64,000 nucleotides of DNA from contig CALISO010000027.1 in assembly GCA_938041445.1 (NCBI GenBank), positions 53,475 to 117,474 of the forward strand, in the 5' to 3' direction. Origin of the DNA: an uncultured Saprospiraceae bacterium (GTDB lineage Bacteria; Bacteroidota; Bacteroidia; Chitinophagales; Saprospiraceae). Below the pieces are notes generated by a model, which did not search any database, was not told the origin of the DNA, and saw nothing but the letters and a program-made list of their open reading frames with translations. This document shows positions 47,143-56,576 of the stretch, one piece after another (positions within the stretch are counted from its first letter, which is position 1; every line of letters begins with the position of its first letter). Made by a program: the position numbers and the translations under genes.

Positions 47143-48258
47143 ATGAAAATCGGCGTACCTAAAGAAATCAAAACAAATGAAAATCGTGTGGCACTTACAC
47201 CAGCTGGTGTCATTGAATTGGTCAAGAGAGGACATGAAGTAAAAGTCCTTAAGACTGCCGGTCTTGGATCAGGGTATTCTGATCAGGAGTATGTCGATGC
47301 AGGTGCAAGTCTCGCTGATTCAGCAAAAGAAGTATTTGACTATGCCGATATGATAGTGAAAGTCAAAGAACCTATCCAAGAGGAGTATGAATTGATTAGA
47401 GATAATCAACTTGTATTTACATATTTTCACTTTGCTTCTTACGAGCCGTTAACTAATGCAATGATTAAGAGTAATTCTGTCTGCTTAGCTTATGAGACTG
47501 TAACTGCTCCTAATGGGTCGTTACCACTATTAGTACCAATGTCAGAGGTTGCAGGAAGAATGTCAGTCCAAGAAGGAGCTAAGTATCTTGAAAAGCCAAT
47601 GGGTGGACGAGGCGTATTACTCGGTGGAGTACCTGGAGTCCCACCATCAAAAGTACTCATCCTAGGAGGTGGAATCGTCGGTACTCAAGCTGGTCTCATG
47701 GCTTGTGGATTAGGTGCTGATGTAATCATTGCTGATATTAACTTATCAAGATTACGTTACCTAGAAGAAATGATGCCAGCTAACGTCTCTACAATCTTCT
47801 CTAATGAATATAATATCCGTAAGCTACTTCCAGAAGTAGACTTGATTATCGGTGCAGTCTTGATACCAGGAGCGAAAGCGCCAAGTCTTATCACCAGAGA
47901 TATGCTTAAAGAGATGAAGCCTGGAACAGTCGTCGTCGATGTTGCTGTAGACCAAGGCGGTTGTATCGAAACTTGTAAGCCAACAACGCATACTGATCCG
48001 ACTTTTGTTATAGATGGGGTATTGCATTATTGTGTTGCCAATATGCCTGGAGCGGTACCATACACTTCTACCATCGCATTGACTAATGCAACATTACCTT
48101 ATATGATCCAACTTGCTAACAAAGGATGGAAGAAGGCTTGTAACGAAAATGCTGAGTTAGTACCTGGTCTGAATATTGTCAATGGTAAAGTTGTCCATAA
48201 AGGGGTATCTGATGCGTTTGGATTGGACTACGTGCCTGTGGAAGATGTATTAGCATAG
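47143..48258 (+). CDS. ald: Alanine dehydrogenase
   Basis: 371 aa. NAD-dependent oxidative deamination of L-alanine to pyruvate and ammonia, hexameric and cytoplasmic. Signatures: MKIGVPKEIKTNENRVALTPAG, VKVKEPIQEEY (substrate Lys), TYFHFASYE (catalytic His), SEVAGRMSVQEGAKYLEKP, the Rossmann loop LILGGGIVGTQAGLMACGLGA and DVAVDQGGCIETCKPTTHTDPTF. Length typical (~370). Probably used for alanine catabolism or nitrogen balance. Converges with trmN6. Confidence 0.97.
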   Translation: MKIGVPKEIKTNENRVALTPAGVIELVKRGHEVKVLKTAGLGSGYSDQEYVDAGASLADSAKEVFDYADMIVKVKEPIQEEYELIRDNQLVFTYFHFASYEPLTNAMIKSNSVCLAYETVTAPNGSLPLLVPMSEVAGRMSVQEGAKYLEKPMGGRGVLLGGVPGVPPSKVLILGGGIVGTQAGLMACGLGADVIIADINLSRLRYLEEMMPANVSTIFSNEYNIRKLLPEVDLIIGAVLIPGAKAPSLITRDMLKEMKPGTVVVDVAVDQGGCIETCKPTTHTDPTFVIDGVLHYCVANMPGAVPYTSTIALTNATLPYMIQLANKGWKKACNENAELVPGLNIVNGKVVHKGVSDAFGLDYVPVEDVLA

Positions 48259-48291
48259 TAATCTTACTTAATCGGGTGTAAATTGATTCTC

Positions 48292-49005
48292 TTATCCCAG
48301 CATAAGGTCTTTAGTTAAGCTGTAATGTTCTGCTGTATAGTCTCGATTCTGAATATACAAGGTTAATGATTCTGTGATTTCTTTTTTATTCTCAGTTGAT
48401 AACTTATATATACTAGCGTACGGTTCTGAATGTTCATACGATCTTATTAAGGTGTGTTTATGGAGGCTAAGGTTAGAGTCTTCAATGATAGCTCTAACTC
48501 TCTTATCTTCAGATAACGGAAGAATCATGGTAAATACTCCACCTCTCACTAATAACCTTTCTACCAATTGCATCAGCTTAGGTATGAAATCTCCAGTGCT
48601 GTGCTTAGCTACTGAGAGGCTAGCATCTTGTGGCAAAGTTCCTCCAACAAAGTAAGGTGGATTACAAACGATTAAGTCAAACTTCTGCTTGTAGTCGTAT
48701 TCAAAGCAATCGCCATTTATGATGTCAACTCTATGTGCAAATGGAGATTGTTTAGCATTATACTGAGCTTGAGCAGCTGAGTTTTTATCAATCTCGATTC
48801 CTGTGATGTGAAGAGTAGGGTATTTTTGCGCAAGTATCAGAGCAATCATTCCTGTACCAGTACCTATATCGAGAGCAGTCTTAGCGTGAGGTGTATCTAC
48901 GCTACAACCTAAAAGTACACCATCAGTATTAACCTTGAAGGTCGATAAATGATGGTGTACTTCGAATTGTTTAAATCTAAAAGGTTTTGGGTCTTTGTAA
49001 TCCAA
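48292..49005 (-). CDS. trmN6: tRNA1(Val) A37 N6-methyltransferase (TrmN6/YfiC-type)
   Basis: 237 aa, TTG start: no ATG or GTG precedes it before the in-frame stop, and the family's KPFRFKQFEVHHHLSTFKVNTDG starts 7 residues in. SAM-binding motif I LDIGTGTGMIALILAQ, GIEIDKNSAAQAQYNAKQSPF and the N6-adenine methylase motif CNPPYFVGG, followed by AKHST. Methylates A37 of tRNA1(Val). It begins 12 nt downstream of the DUF5689 gene on the same strand and may be read through from it. Confidence 0.93.
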   Translation of the reverse strand: MDYKDPKPFRFKQFEVHHHLSTFKVNTDGVLLGCSVDTPHAKTALDIGTGTGMIALILAQKYPTLHITGIEIDKNSAAQAQYNAKQSPFAHRVDIINGDCFEYDYKQKFDLIVCNPPYFVGGTLPQDASLSVAKHSTGDFIPKLMQLVERLLVRGGVFTMILPLSEDKRVRAIIEDSNLSLHKHTLIRSYEHSEPYASIYKLSTENKKEITESLTLYIQNRDYTAEHYSLTKDLMLG

Positions 49006-49016
49006 ACTTAGCTGGA

Positions 49017-51062
49017 CTACTGTATGACAACGTCATCTACTCGTATTGTATTCGTGAGTCCACTTGGGCCACTACCAGTATACTTAAATGCGATGTGACC
49101 TGTACCACTGAAGCCACTGATGTCAGTATCTCCAGATTGGATCCAATCATTATCTGGTGAGTTACCATCAGCGATCGTAGCATTTATCGTTTCCCATGTT
49201 GCCGCATCTGCATCACCAGTATAGTTGCCAGAGTACAGTACCTCAAAGCCACCATGTGTATAAAACGCTTGGGCAGATCTAAAGGATAAGGTAGTCACTT
49301 CATCAAAGTCTAGCTCAGGTGTCACAAGGTATGTCTCCATATTATCTGCTTCATCATTAAATGCAGTTGCTTGTGCATATAGGTTATTATCAAACTCTCT
49401 GAATTGCCAAGTCCGTTCTCCTTGTGTAGCGACATTATTCCATCCTGTGAGACTGACTGGGTCAAAGTTTACACCTGATTCGAAATCTTCATCGATCTCT
49501 CCTTCAGGATCTTCTCCACCTCCACCACCGTTATCTACATCACATCTTGTGCCTGTCATACTGAATTCATTTGGGTCTCTCAAGATGATTTGAAAGTCAC
49601 CATTGAAAGCACTAAACACGCCTATAAATGTCCCGTTTCCTTCAGGTAGTGGAGTAGAAGTATAGTCACTGAAGCTACTTGTAAATACAAGGAGATTGTT
49701 TCCTTCACAATCTTGCAATTCATAAAAACCGTTACTTCCGTCACTTGCATAGGTAGCAGGAAGGTCGTCTTCCATAAACTGTACATCACTTATTTGTACT
49801 ATTGAATTGATATCATTCTCACTCAGAGATTCAAGTGATATAGATTTTGGTGTAATGGATCCAGAGTTGCCAGTAGAAAGTAGGACTGAACTTGCAACTT
49901 CTATGATGCCAACTTGATTGCCATCATTAGTCCCTAGCTGAGCTACTCCACCAAATTCGCCAATATACAGATTGCCAAGTACGACATAAACTTCACTACC
50001 TATTGGGAATTCTGAAAATGCTGAGTCGTCATTTATTCTTATCTCAACACCTCCTGTCTCATCTTGTACAATGACTTTTCTGAAGAAGTTGCCGTTACTA
50101 TTATTGGCAATGACTGTTCCTTTGATAAACTTATCATTAGGCAATGAAGTAGCAGTCCCAAATTCAAGGAGGTCTTTTACATCTGCAACAGACATTAGGT
50201 CTGCTTCAGTAATGTCGTTAGGATCGATATCAACACCTCCACCTGTTGATCCATCACATCTAGCACCATCAAATTGTACATCACCAAGATCTCTGATAAC
50301 GAGTTGGTATGTGTCACCAAACCTACCTAAGATAGCATAGATTGTACCGTTACCGCTGGGGATTTCCGTATTGGCAAATTCACTGAACCCACTAGATCTT
50401 AATACGAGTTCTACTCCATCACAATTTACAATATTTCTATTTTCTGTTTGGAAAATATTCTGAGATGGGATTGCAGTTGCATAAGTAGACCCTAGTTCTG
50501 ATGATGCAAATTCTACATTGTTAATTTGCACAAGCATATTGAGTAGTGGGTTGCCGACATCGCCAATAAGAATCTCTGTAGGTTGTACAGATACATTGAA
50601 AGCGCCAGGAGTGAGGACTGCATCGACTAATGCAGAAGGAATCCGAGACACTTCTCCATCGACTGGCGCCATACCAATTTGTGGTAATTCAGCAAAGTCT
50701 CCTAGATAGAGGTCATCTAAATTTATATATACTTCTCTTCCTACATAGTAAGTGTTGAATAGATCAGTTTCATCGATGATGATCGCCATACCTCCGGTAT
50801 CATCTTGAATAAATAATGTCTTAAAAATATTACCACTTCTATCACTACCAACAACGACACCTCGCAGGTATGTTCCTTCTTCCAGCTTATATGGATTGTT
50901 AGGAGAGAAGTTTTCCATAATAGATGCAATGGTAACAACTGCTTCATCTGGGATATCAACGGTAGGACCATCGAGAGGTGGTACATCAAATTCCTGATCT
51001 ACACATTGTGTAAATGAAAGGCCTAGCAATAATAGGAATCCGAGTAATCTCAAATTTTTCAT
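49017..51062 (-). CDS. DUF5689 lipoprotein with C-terminal choice-of-anchor-J-like domain
   Basis: About 681 aa from ATG 51062; the track start adds a non-signal N-terminus. Lipobox LGLSFTQC-VD. Two related ~220-residue halves follow, each starting with a motif such as YLRGVVVGSDRSGNIFKTLFIQDDTGG / FIKGTVIANNSNGNFFRKVIVQDETGG (OB-fold-like DUF5689) and ending in NGTIYAILGRFGDTYQLVIRD / NGTFIGVFSAFNGDFQIILRD then a FDGARCDG or MTGTRCD tail. The last ~150 residues (FESGVNFDPVSLTGWNN ... VTPELDF) are a beta-jellyroll of the choice-of-anchor-J/MAM type. Surface lipoprotein, gene 31 nt downstream of the TonB receptor and likely its partner. Confidence 0.9.
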   Translation of the reverse strand: MKNLRLLGFLLLLGLSFTQCVDQEFDVPPLDGPTVDIPDEAVVTIASIMENFSPNNPYKLEEGTYLRGVVVGSDRSGNIFKTLFIQDDTGGMAIIIDETDLFNTYYVGREVYINLDDLYLGDFAELPQIGMAPVDGEVSRIPSALVDAVLTPGAFNVSVQPTEILIGDVGNPLLNMLVQINNVEFASSELGSTYATAIPSQNIFQTENRNIVNCDGVELVLRSSGFSEFANTEIPSGNGTIYAILGRFGDTYQLVIRDLGDVQFDGARCDGSTGGGVDIDPNDITEADLMSVADVKDLLEFGTATSLPNDKFIKGTVIANNSNGNFFRKVIVQDETGGVEIRINDDSAFSEFPIGSEVYVVLGNLYIGEFGGVAQLGTNDGNQVGIIEVASSVLLSTGNSGSITPKSISLESLSENDINSIVQISDVQFMEDDLPATYASDGSNGFYELQDCEGNNLLVFTSSFSDYTSTPLPEGNGTFIGVFSAFNGDFQIILRDPNEFSMTGTRCDVDNGGGGGEDPEGEIDEDFESGVNFDPVSLTGWNNVATQGERTWQFREFDNNLYAQATAFNDEADNMETYLVTPELDFDEVTTLSFRSAQAFYTHGGFEVLYSGNYTGDADAATWETINATIADGNSPDNDWIQSGDTDISGFSGTGHIAFKYTGSGPSGLTNTIRVDDVVIQ

Positions 51063-51093
51063 ATTAGATATATGTTTAATGTGATTTGTCAAT

Positions 51094-53940
51094 TTAGTTA
51101 AAGCTCACGCTTAATGTGATAAAGTATGTAGTCCCGTAAGCATAGTAGTATCTAGGCGGGAATAGATTTGTTAATTGCAGATTTTCGTTCGCATCGAACT
51201 CTGATCTATAACGTAGTCTCAACTGTTCAAATCCACCACTTCTAAATGTGTTGTTCAAGATATTATTGACACTACCGAGCAATTGTACATACATCTTATC
51301 AGTCTTCCAAGACTTTCTAAAAAATGCATCAAATGTGATGGCATTGGGATATTCTTCTTGACCGTAAACATCTTCATAGAGTGAATTAGTAACATCATTA
51401 CCGAATACAAACTGCTCTAACTGTTCAGGTGTAATAGACGTAGCATCTATGGCATCTAGATTATAAAGTTGTGGGCCGATAATCTGTGCTACACGATCTT
51501 CAAGTCTTCTTACAGGACTCATACTAATGTAGTTCTTGTCAAAGTAATTTGCACCTAGCGATACCGACCAAAACTTTTTGTTATTGTAAGTAATCTCAGC
51601 TGTCAATGCTGTCTGCGGGCCATTTGATACAAATCTATTCTTGAAATAAGTAATACCTAAATCTTGGACATCTACAAGGTCATCAACCGCAACCTGGACG
51701 AATGGATTGTTAGTATACCGGTGATCACCTAATGCGATACCTGCTGCGGCATCGATTGATGGTGTTAGTCTTGCATCGATACCTACTTCGATACCCATAT
51801 GTCTTGTGTCGATATCTCGGACAATCATATTTCCAAACTCGTTGAGCTCATCAAAGTAAACATTTCTCGTTTCGAATTGATCACGAATCTCAGAGTAGTA
51901 AGCAGTGGCTCTTGCTTTGAAACCTGGGAATCTCGCAATGTAGCCTATTTCTCCAGAGGTAACCTTCTGTACATCAATTCCGTCTATCAAGGTTTCTCTA
52001 GTACGTGCTGTCACATAACTATTACGTGAGTAAGGTGCTTCAGTAAGATATGCTGCTGAGGCATAAAAGTAGTTTCGTCCATTAAGCTTGTACGTAGCAC
52101 CTGCTTTCACTGTTCCTGTTGTGTAGGATTTTCTTTCACCTTTGCCAAGGCTATTGTCTGGAAATCTACCATTTTGGAAGATTCCATCTCTCACAAAAGT
52201 TGTGTAATCTACTGCACCAGCAATATAGAAATCTAGCCTATTTAATGCGTATTCCAAACTTGACCAAGCATTAGTGTTGATGTGTTGCATATGATAGTGG
52301 TAACCAAATAAATCACCTTCATAAAGGATGTTATTTGGTTCGAGTACATTGTTCTGTTTAGCAGGGTCGACAAGTACATTAAGGTCTCCACTTTCATCAG
52401 CGAAGTTATCCCAGTCTACTGAAAAGTCAGCTCCCATCAAGTCATCGACAATCTTGAAGTTGTCAGTGTTTTCCATCGTGAAGTTGACACCTGAATTAGT
52501 CGTGATTTTATCTGACCAAGCGGTATTTACTGTTGTATTGAAAAATAACTTAGTTGGATCGTACCGTTGTTCTTGAATTTTGTAAGCAGCAAATTTTCCA
52601 GTTATATCATTTCCAGCAATACCGTCTACACTTTGGATAGTTTCGATTCTGTTAGCATTGATTTCATACATTGATTCAAGGTCTAGCTGAAGCAAATCTG
52701 GATTGCTGCTTAGGTGCTCTGCTGCGAGTTCTCGGACTTCTGGTGAATCTGAAAAGCTTGGTAGATTACGATAGTAGTCTGGTCTTGGATCTGGAGCATC
52801 GTACCAGTCAATACCCGAGCTTCCATCCTTACCTACTTGTAGACCTATGGTAGAGGTGATGCTACTTCTATTAATTCTGTTGTCATAACGAAGCAAGGCA
52901 GTGTGAAGATTATTTCTATACTGTCTAGGGTTACGAACTTCACCATTAAGATATCCCCAGTTAGGATTGTAAAAGTTATCACCAACAAGATCATAAGCCT
53001 CTTGAGTAGAAGCAGAACTTCTTCCTCTCACTGTATTTACCGAGAATATAGAAAGTCCTATACTATGATTGTCATCAAATATCTTTTCTACTCCAAAGAA
53101 TCCTGAGAATCCATCATAAAATGTTCCTTGAACAAATCCTGTTTCAGACCATCTTCGGGAGACTGATGCTCCAAATGCCCATCCATTTTCACTGACTCCA
53201 CTTCCGTAGGTGAGCATCGCTCGATTTCTGTAGCTGGCATTAGCAGCACTATATGATGCACGGACTTGCTCTCTGAACCTTGATGCTCTTAAGTCAATAT
53301 TGGAAGCACCTGCGATATTGCCTATCGTCCAAGAACCAGGTGCAAGACCTTCTGTCTCATCTCTAGATCTGAACATGTCATTGAGACCTCCCCAAGCACC
53401 GAAAAATGTCCTGCCACTACTGAGGCTATTGAAGTAAACACCGTTGATATACACTTCATTAGCAGTATTGTCATAGCCTCTGATTCTAAACCTTGCTGCT
53501 CTGAAGTTAAATGCTGCGACATTATTAAATGGATCACGACTTGCGGTCAAAAGACTTGCAACTTCCGAATTACTATCATCGAGAATCTCTAGATCAGTAA
53601 TGACTGCAATATCATTCTCGACAGATAGATTTGCCCCTTCAACCTGAGCATATCTAGATTCATATCGCTTTCCGAAATCTGCAGCTGTAATTGTGAATTC
53701 ATTAATGCCATACTCCTCCGTAATGACTCTCATTGTGTAAGCACCTGGCTTGAGAGATGGGAATCGGTATACTCCCGAGGCATTTGTTGAGGCGAATAAT
53801 TCTTGATTGACGACTTCTACGTCTGCACCTACAATAGGCTGATTGCTCACTTGGTCTAGTAGAAGACCTTCAAACTGTGAAAATGCTGACGTTATTGAAA
53901 TCAAAAAACCGGCAAAAACAAAAATTAATCTATTCCTCAT
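51094..53940 (-). CDS. TonB-dependent outer-membrane receptor
   Basis: About 948 aa from ATG 53940 (track 53994). Signal peptide (FLISITSAFSQ), a carboxypeptidase-regulatory-like domain (FEGLLLDQVSNQPIVGADVEV ... GVYRFPSLKPGAYTMRV), a plug domain (~130-245, RFRIRGYDNTANEVYINGVYFNS) and a 22-strand barrel that ends YYAYGTTYFITLSVSFN with a terminal aromatic. No SusD homologue follows, so this is not a classical SusCD pair. Energised by TonB/ExbB/ExbD, it would import a large or scarce substrate. The downstream DUF5689 lipoprotein and divergent secreted phosphoesterase suggest nucleic acid- or phosphate-related cargo, by inference. Confidence 0.94.
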   Translation of the reverse strand: MRNRLIFVFAGFLISITSAFSQFEGLLLDQVSNQPIVGADVEVVNQELFASTNASGVYRFPSLKPGAYTMRVITEEYGINEFTITAADFGKRYESRYAQVEGANLSVENDIAVITDLEILDDSNSEVASLLTASRDPFNNVAAFNFRAARFRIRGYDNTANEVYINGVYFNSLSSGRTFFGAWGGLNDMFRSRDETEGLAPGSWTIGNIAGASNIDLRASRFREQVRASYSAANASYRNRAMLTYGSGVSENGWAFGASVSRRWSETGFVQGTFYDGFSGFFGVEKIFDDNHSIGLSIFSVNTVRGRSSASTQEAYDLVGDNFYNPNWGYLNGEVRNPRQYRNNLHTALLRYDNRINRSSITSTIGLQVGKDGSSGIDWYDAPDPRPDYYRNLPSFSDSPEVRELAAEHLSSNPDLLQLDLESMYEINANRIETIQSVDGIAGNDITGKFAAYKIQEQRYDPTKLFFNTTVNTAWSDKITTNSGVNFTMENTDNFKIVDDLMGADFSVDWDNFADESGDLNVLVDPAKQNNVLEPNNILYEGDLFGYHYHMQHINTNAWSSLEYALNRLDFYIAGAVDYTTFVRDGIFQNGRFPDNSLGKGERKSYTTGTVKAGATYKLNGRNYFYASAAYLTEAPYSRNSYVTARTRETLIDGIDVQKVTSGEIGYIARFPGFKARATAYYSEIRDQFETRNVYFDELNEFGNMIVRDIDTRHMGIEVGIDARLTPSIDAAAGIALGDHRYTNNPFVQVAVDDLVDVQDLGITYFKNRFVSNGPQTALTAEITYNNKKFWSVSLGANYFDKNYISMSPVRRLEDRVAQIIGPQLYNLDAIDATSITPEQLEQFVFGNDVTNSLYEDVYGQEEYPNAITFDAFFRKSWKTDKMYVQLLGSVNNILNNTFRSGGFEQLRLRYRSEFDANENLQLTNLFPPRYYYAYGTTYFITLSVSFN

Positions 53941-54022
53941 GTTGTTATGGCTATATAATGCGAATTTACCCTTTTCTTTAGCACTTGAATACACATTGAC
54001 AACAAAACTATATTATTGTAAA

Positions 54023-55066
54023 GTGAAACATATCATAACCACCTTTTTCCTCCTAATCCTTCTCTTTCAAAGCCAAGTATCAGTTGCTCAAGATGAAGGA
54101 TATAAGATTGCAGCTGTTGGCTTTTATAACTTTGAGAACCTGTTTGACACCTTAGATACGCCAAATGTTCGCGATAAGGAATTTACCCCGAATGGATACA
54201 AGGCTTGGACGAGTGAGAAATACAATGAAAAGCTTGGTAATCTTGCCTATGTCATCGATAATATGGCATCTGATAAGATCAATTCTGGTATTTCAATACT
54301 TGGTGTTTCAGAAATAGAGAATGTTACTGTATTAGAAGATCTTGTAGCTCACCCGACGATTAAGAACAAGGACTATGGTATTGTCCATCATGACTCTCCT
54401 GATGAGAGAGGCATAGATGTAGCTTTGCTCTATCGTAAGAACCATTTCAAAGTGACTAATACCAAAGACTACTTTGTGGATATTACGATTGGTGTTGACA
54501 CAAATTATACTCGGGATGTCTTATTGGTTTCTGGTCTACTGGATGGAGAACAGATGCACTTCTTAGTTAATCACTGGCCAAGTAGAAGTGGTGGAGAGAA
54601 GCGATCTGAAGCCGGAAGAGGTAAGGCTGCTGATGTCGCAAAAATGGTAATTGACTCCCTTAATCAAGTAGAAGACAATCCTAAAATTATCCTAATGGGT
54701 GACCTTAATGATAACCCAACAAATAAAAGTTTGACGATGCACCTGCGTGCAAATAATAAACTCAATAAGGTCAAAGACAATGAAATGTATAACCCTATGG
54801 CAGAATTGTTCAGGGCAGGACATGGATCAAATGCTTGGCGAGATACTTGGAGTTTGTTTGATCAGATATTAGTCTCAGGAGTATTGACAGAAAAAAAGAC
54901 CGAAGGTTTCAAGTTCTACAAGGCTGAAATCTACAGTGAGAAATTTCTTAAACAATCTATTGGTCAATTCAAAGGATATCCATTTCGGACTTTTGTGGGT
55001 AATGCCTATCAAGGTGGATACAGCGATCACTTTCCTGTTTATATCTATTTGACTAAAAAGGTATAG
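54023..55066 (+). CDS. Secreted endonuclease/exonuclease/phosphatase (EEP) family enzyme
   Basis: 347 aa from GTG 54023; the track start at 53843 lies inside the receptor gene. Signal peptide (HIITTFFLLILLFQSQVSVAQ). EEP-fold catalytic sequence is visible: GFYNFENLFDTLD, LGVSEIENVTVLEDL (metal-binding Glu), HHDSPDERGIDVALLYR, HFLVNHWPSRSGGE, LMGDLNDNPTN (catalytic Asp/Asn) and YSDHFPVYIY (catalytic His). Substrate can be DNA, RNA, phosphoesters or lipids; secretion and neighbours favour an extracellular nuclease or phosphodiesterase. It is divergent from the receptor with an 82-nt shared promoter region. Confidence 0.92.
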   Translation: MKHIITTFFLLILLFQSQVSVAQDEGYKIAAVGFYNFENLFDTLDTPNVRDKEFTPNGYKAWTSEKYNEKLGNLAYVIDNMASDKINSGISILGVSEIENVTVLEDLVAHPTIKNKDYGIVHHDSPDERGIDVALLYRKNHFKVTNTKDYFVDITIGVDTNYTRDVLLVSGLLDGEQMHFLVNHWPSRSGGEKRSEAGRGKAADVAKMVIDSLNQVEDNPKIILMGDLNDNPTNKSLTMHLRANNKLNKVKDNEMYNPMAELFRAGHGSNAWRDTWSLFDQILVSGVLTEKKTEGFKFYKAEIYSEKFLKQSIGQFKGYPFRTFVGNAYQGGYSDHFPVYIYLTKKV

Positions 55067-55263
55067 TTACACTTTCTTTCATATCAAGATAGGAATCCAT
55101 TCATTACTTCTACCAAAGATGTGAGCATATCTTCACAATTTACAAGAATGAAATAGCAGAAGCAAAATCGAAGTGATTTAGCACAGCTTCTAACGAATCT
55201 ACAATGCCTTCCTAAGATTTATTTATCTAAAATATCGTAATATGTATCTTTACCATAGCAACT

Positions 55264-56568
55264 ATGCTATTAGAAAGATACCCAATACAACTCAGCAAAG
55301 AATTTTCCGATATCCTCCAACATATCGAAGGGACGGACGACTCTATGCTGGTCACTGGTAAGGCTGGTACAGGGAAATCTACCTTGCTCTCAATCTTAAG
55401 AAGAACGACACAGAAACGAGTCGCTGTTGTTGCTCCTACAGGTATCGCTGCTCTCAATGTCAAGGGACAAACCATCCATAGCTTCTTTAAGTTTCCACCT
55501 AAGATGATGATGGCATCAGATATCAAGATGTCTAAGAATCCTAAATTGTATCGTAACATAGATGTCTTAGTCATTGACGAGATATCGATGGTTCGTGCTG
55601 ACTTGCTTGATAACATTGATCGATTCCTAAGAATCAATCGAAAGAATGCTGATCCATTCGGTGGCGTTCAAGTTATCTTTTTTGGTGATATGTTTCAATT
55701 GCCACCAGTAGTATCATCAGCCTTCGAGAAGCAAGTATTCAGAGACAAATATGACTCACCCTACTTTTTCAGTGCCAACGTGATGCAAGAAGTCGATTTT
55801 CCACTCATAGAACTGCATACCGTGTATCGTCAGAGTGACCGACACTTTGTAGGAATCCTTGACCGAGTCCGTACCAATACCTTAGATCAAGATGATCTCG
55901 ATACTCTCAATGCTCAAGTAGGTAATCATCTTTCCGATGAAGACCTTTTTATCACGTTGACGAGCAGTAATGCATCAGCAATGGCAATTAATCAAAGTAG
56001 TCTGGCAAAGTTGGATGGAGACGCATTCAAGTACCCAGCGCAGGTTGAAGGTGTCTTCCAAGCAAGTCGATACCCTGCGGATCAACTTCTCCAACTCAAA
56101 GAAGGAGCTCAAGTGATCTTTGTCAAAAATGATAGTGAACGCCGATGGGTCAATGGAACGCTAGGTAAGGTGACTTCGATTTCAAAGGAAGATATAGTTG
56201 TATCTATTACAGATCCTAATGGTCGAGCAACTTCTGTCACGATTTTTCAAGAAGAGTGGGAGATACTTAAGTACAAGGTTGATGATAAAAATCCTAAGAA
56301 GTTCACCACAGAAGTAGTCGGAGTCTTTAGGCAATATCCCATCAAATTAGCCTGGGCAATCACAATACACAAGAGTCAAGGACAGACATTTGATAAAGTG
56401 AGAATAGACTTAGGTAGGGGAGCATTCGAATTTGGTCAGACCTATGTCGCGCTAAGTCGTTGTCGTACTCTTGAAGGAATAGAACTTTCACGACCGCTCA
56501 ATCCAAGAGATATTATGTCCGACAATCGTATAGCTGAGTACTATCAATTGAAGCGGTTTTATTGGTAA
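55264..56568 (+). CDS. Pif1-like superfamily 1 DNA helicase
   Basis: 434 aa. Motifs: Walker A GKAGTGKS (32-39), TGIAALNVKGQTIHSFF (Ia), VIDEISMVRADLLD (II, DEIS as in Pif1), GDMFQLPPVV (III), ELHTVYRQSD (IV), and near the end AWAITIHKSQGQTFDKV (V) plus YVALSRCRTLEGI (VI). A beta-barrel-like segment (~290-345, GTLGKVTSISKEDIVVSIT) lies between IV and V. The core is complete but compact; many bacterial relatives carry C-terminal extensions that are absent. Unwinds DNA 5' to 3', probably in replication or repair. Transcribed alone. Confidence 0.94.
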   Translation: MLLERYPIQLSKEFSDILQHIEGTDDSMLVTGKAGTGKSTLLSILRRTTQKRVAVVAPTGIAALNVKGQTIHSFFKFPPKMMMASDIKMSKNPKLYRNIDVLVIDEISMVRADLLDNIDRFLRINRKNADPFGGVQVIFFGDMFQLPPVVSSAFEKQVFRDKYDSPYFFSANVMQEVDFPLIELHTVYRQSDRHFVGILDRVRTNTLDQDDLDTLNAQVGNHLSDEDLFITLTSSNASAMAINQSSLAKLDGDAFKYPAQVEGVFQASRYPADQLLQLKEGAQVIFVKNDSERRWVNGTLGKVTSISKEDIVVSITDPNGRATSVTIFQEEWEILKYKVDDKNPKKFTTEVVGVFRQYPIKLAWAITIHKSQGQTFDKVRIDLGRGAFEFGQTYVALSRCRTLEGIELSRPLNPRDIMSDNRIAEYYQLKRFYW

Positions 56569-56576
56569 AGCCTAGT

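Noticed and set aside
53843-54022. Upstream extension of the EEP enzyme ORF
   Set aside because: The extra 60 codons lie within the receptor gene and its promoter; the signal peptide begins at GTG 54023.
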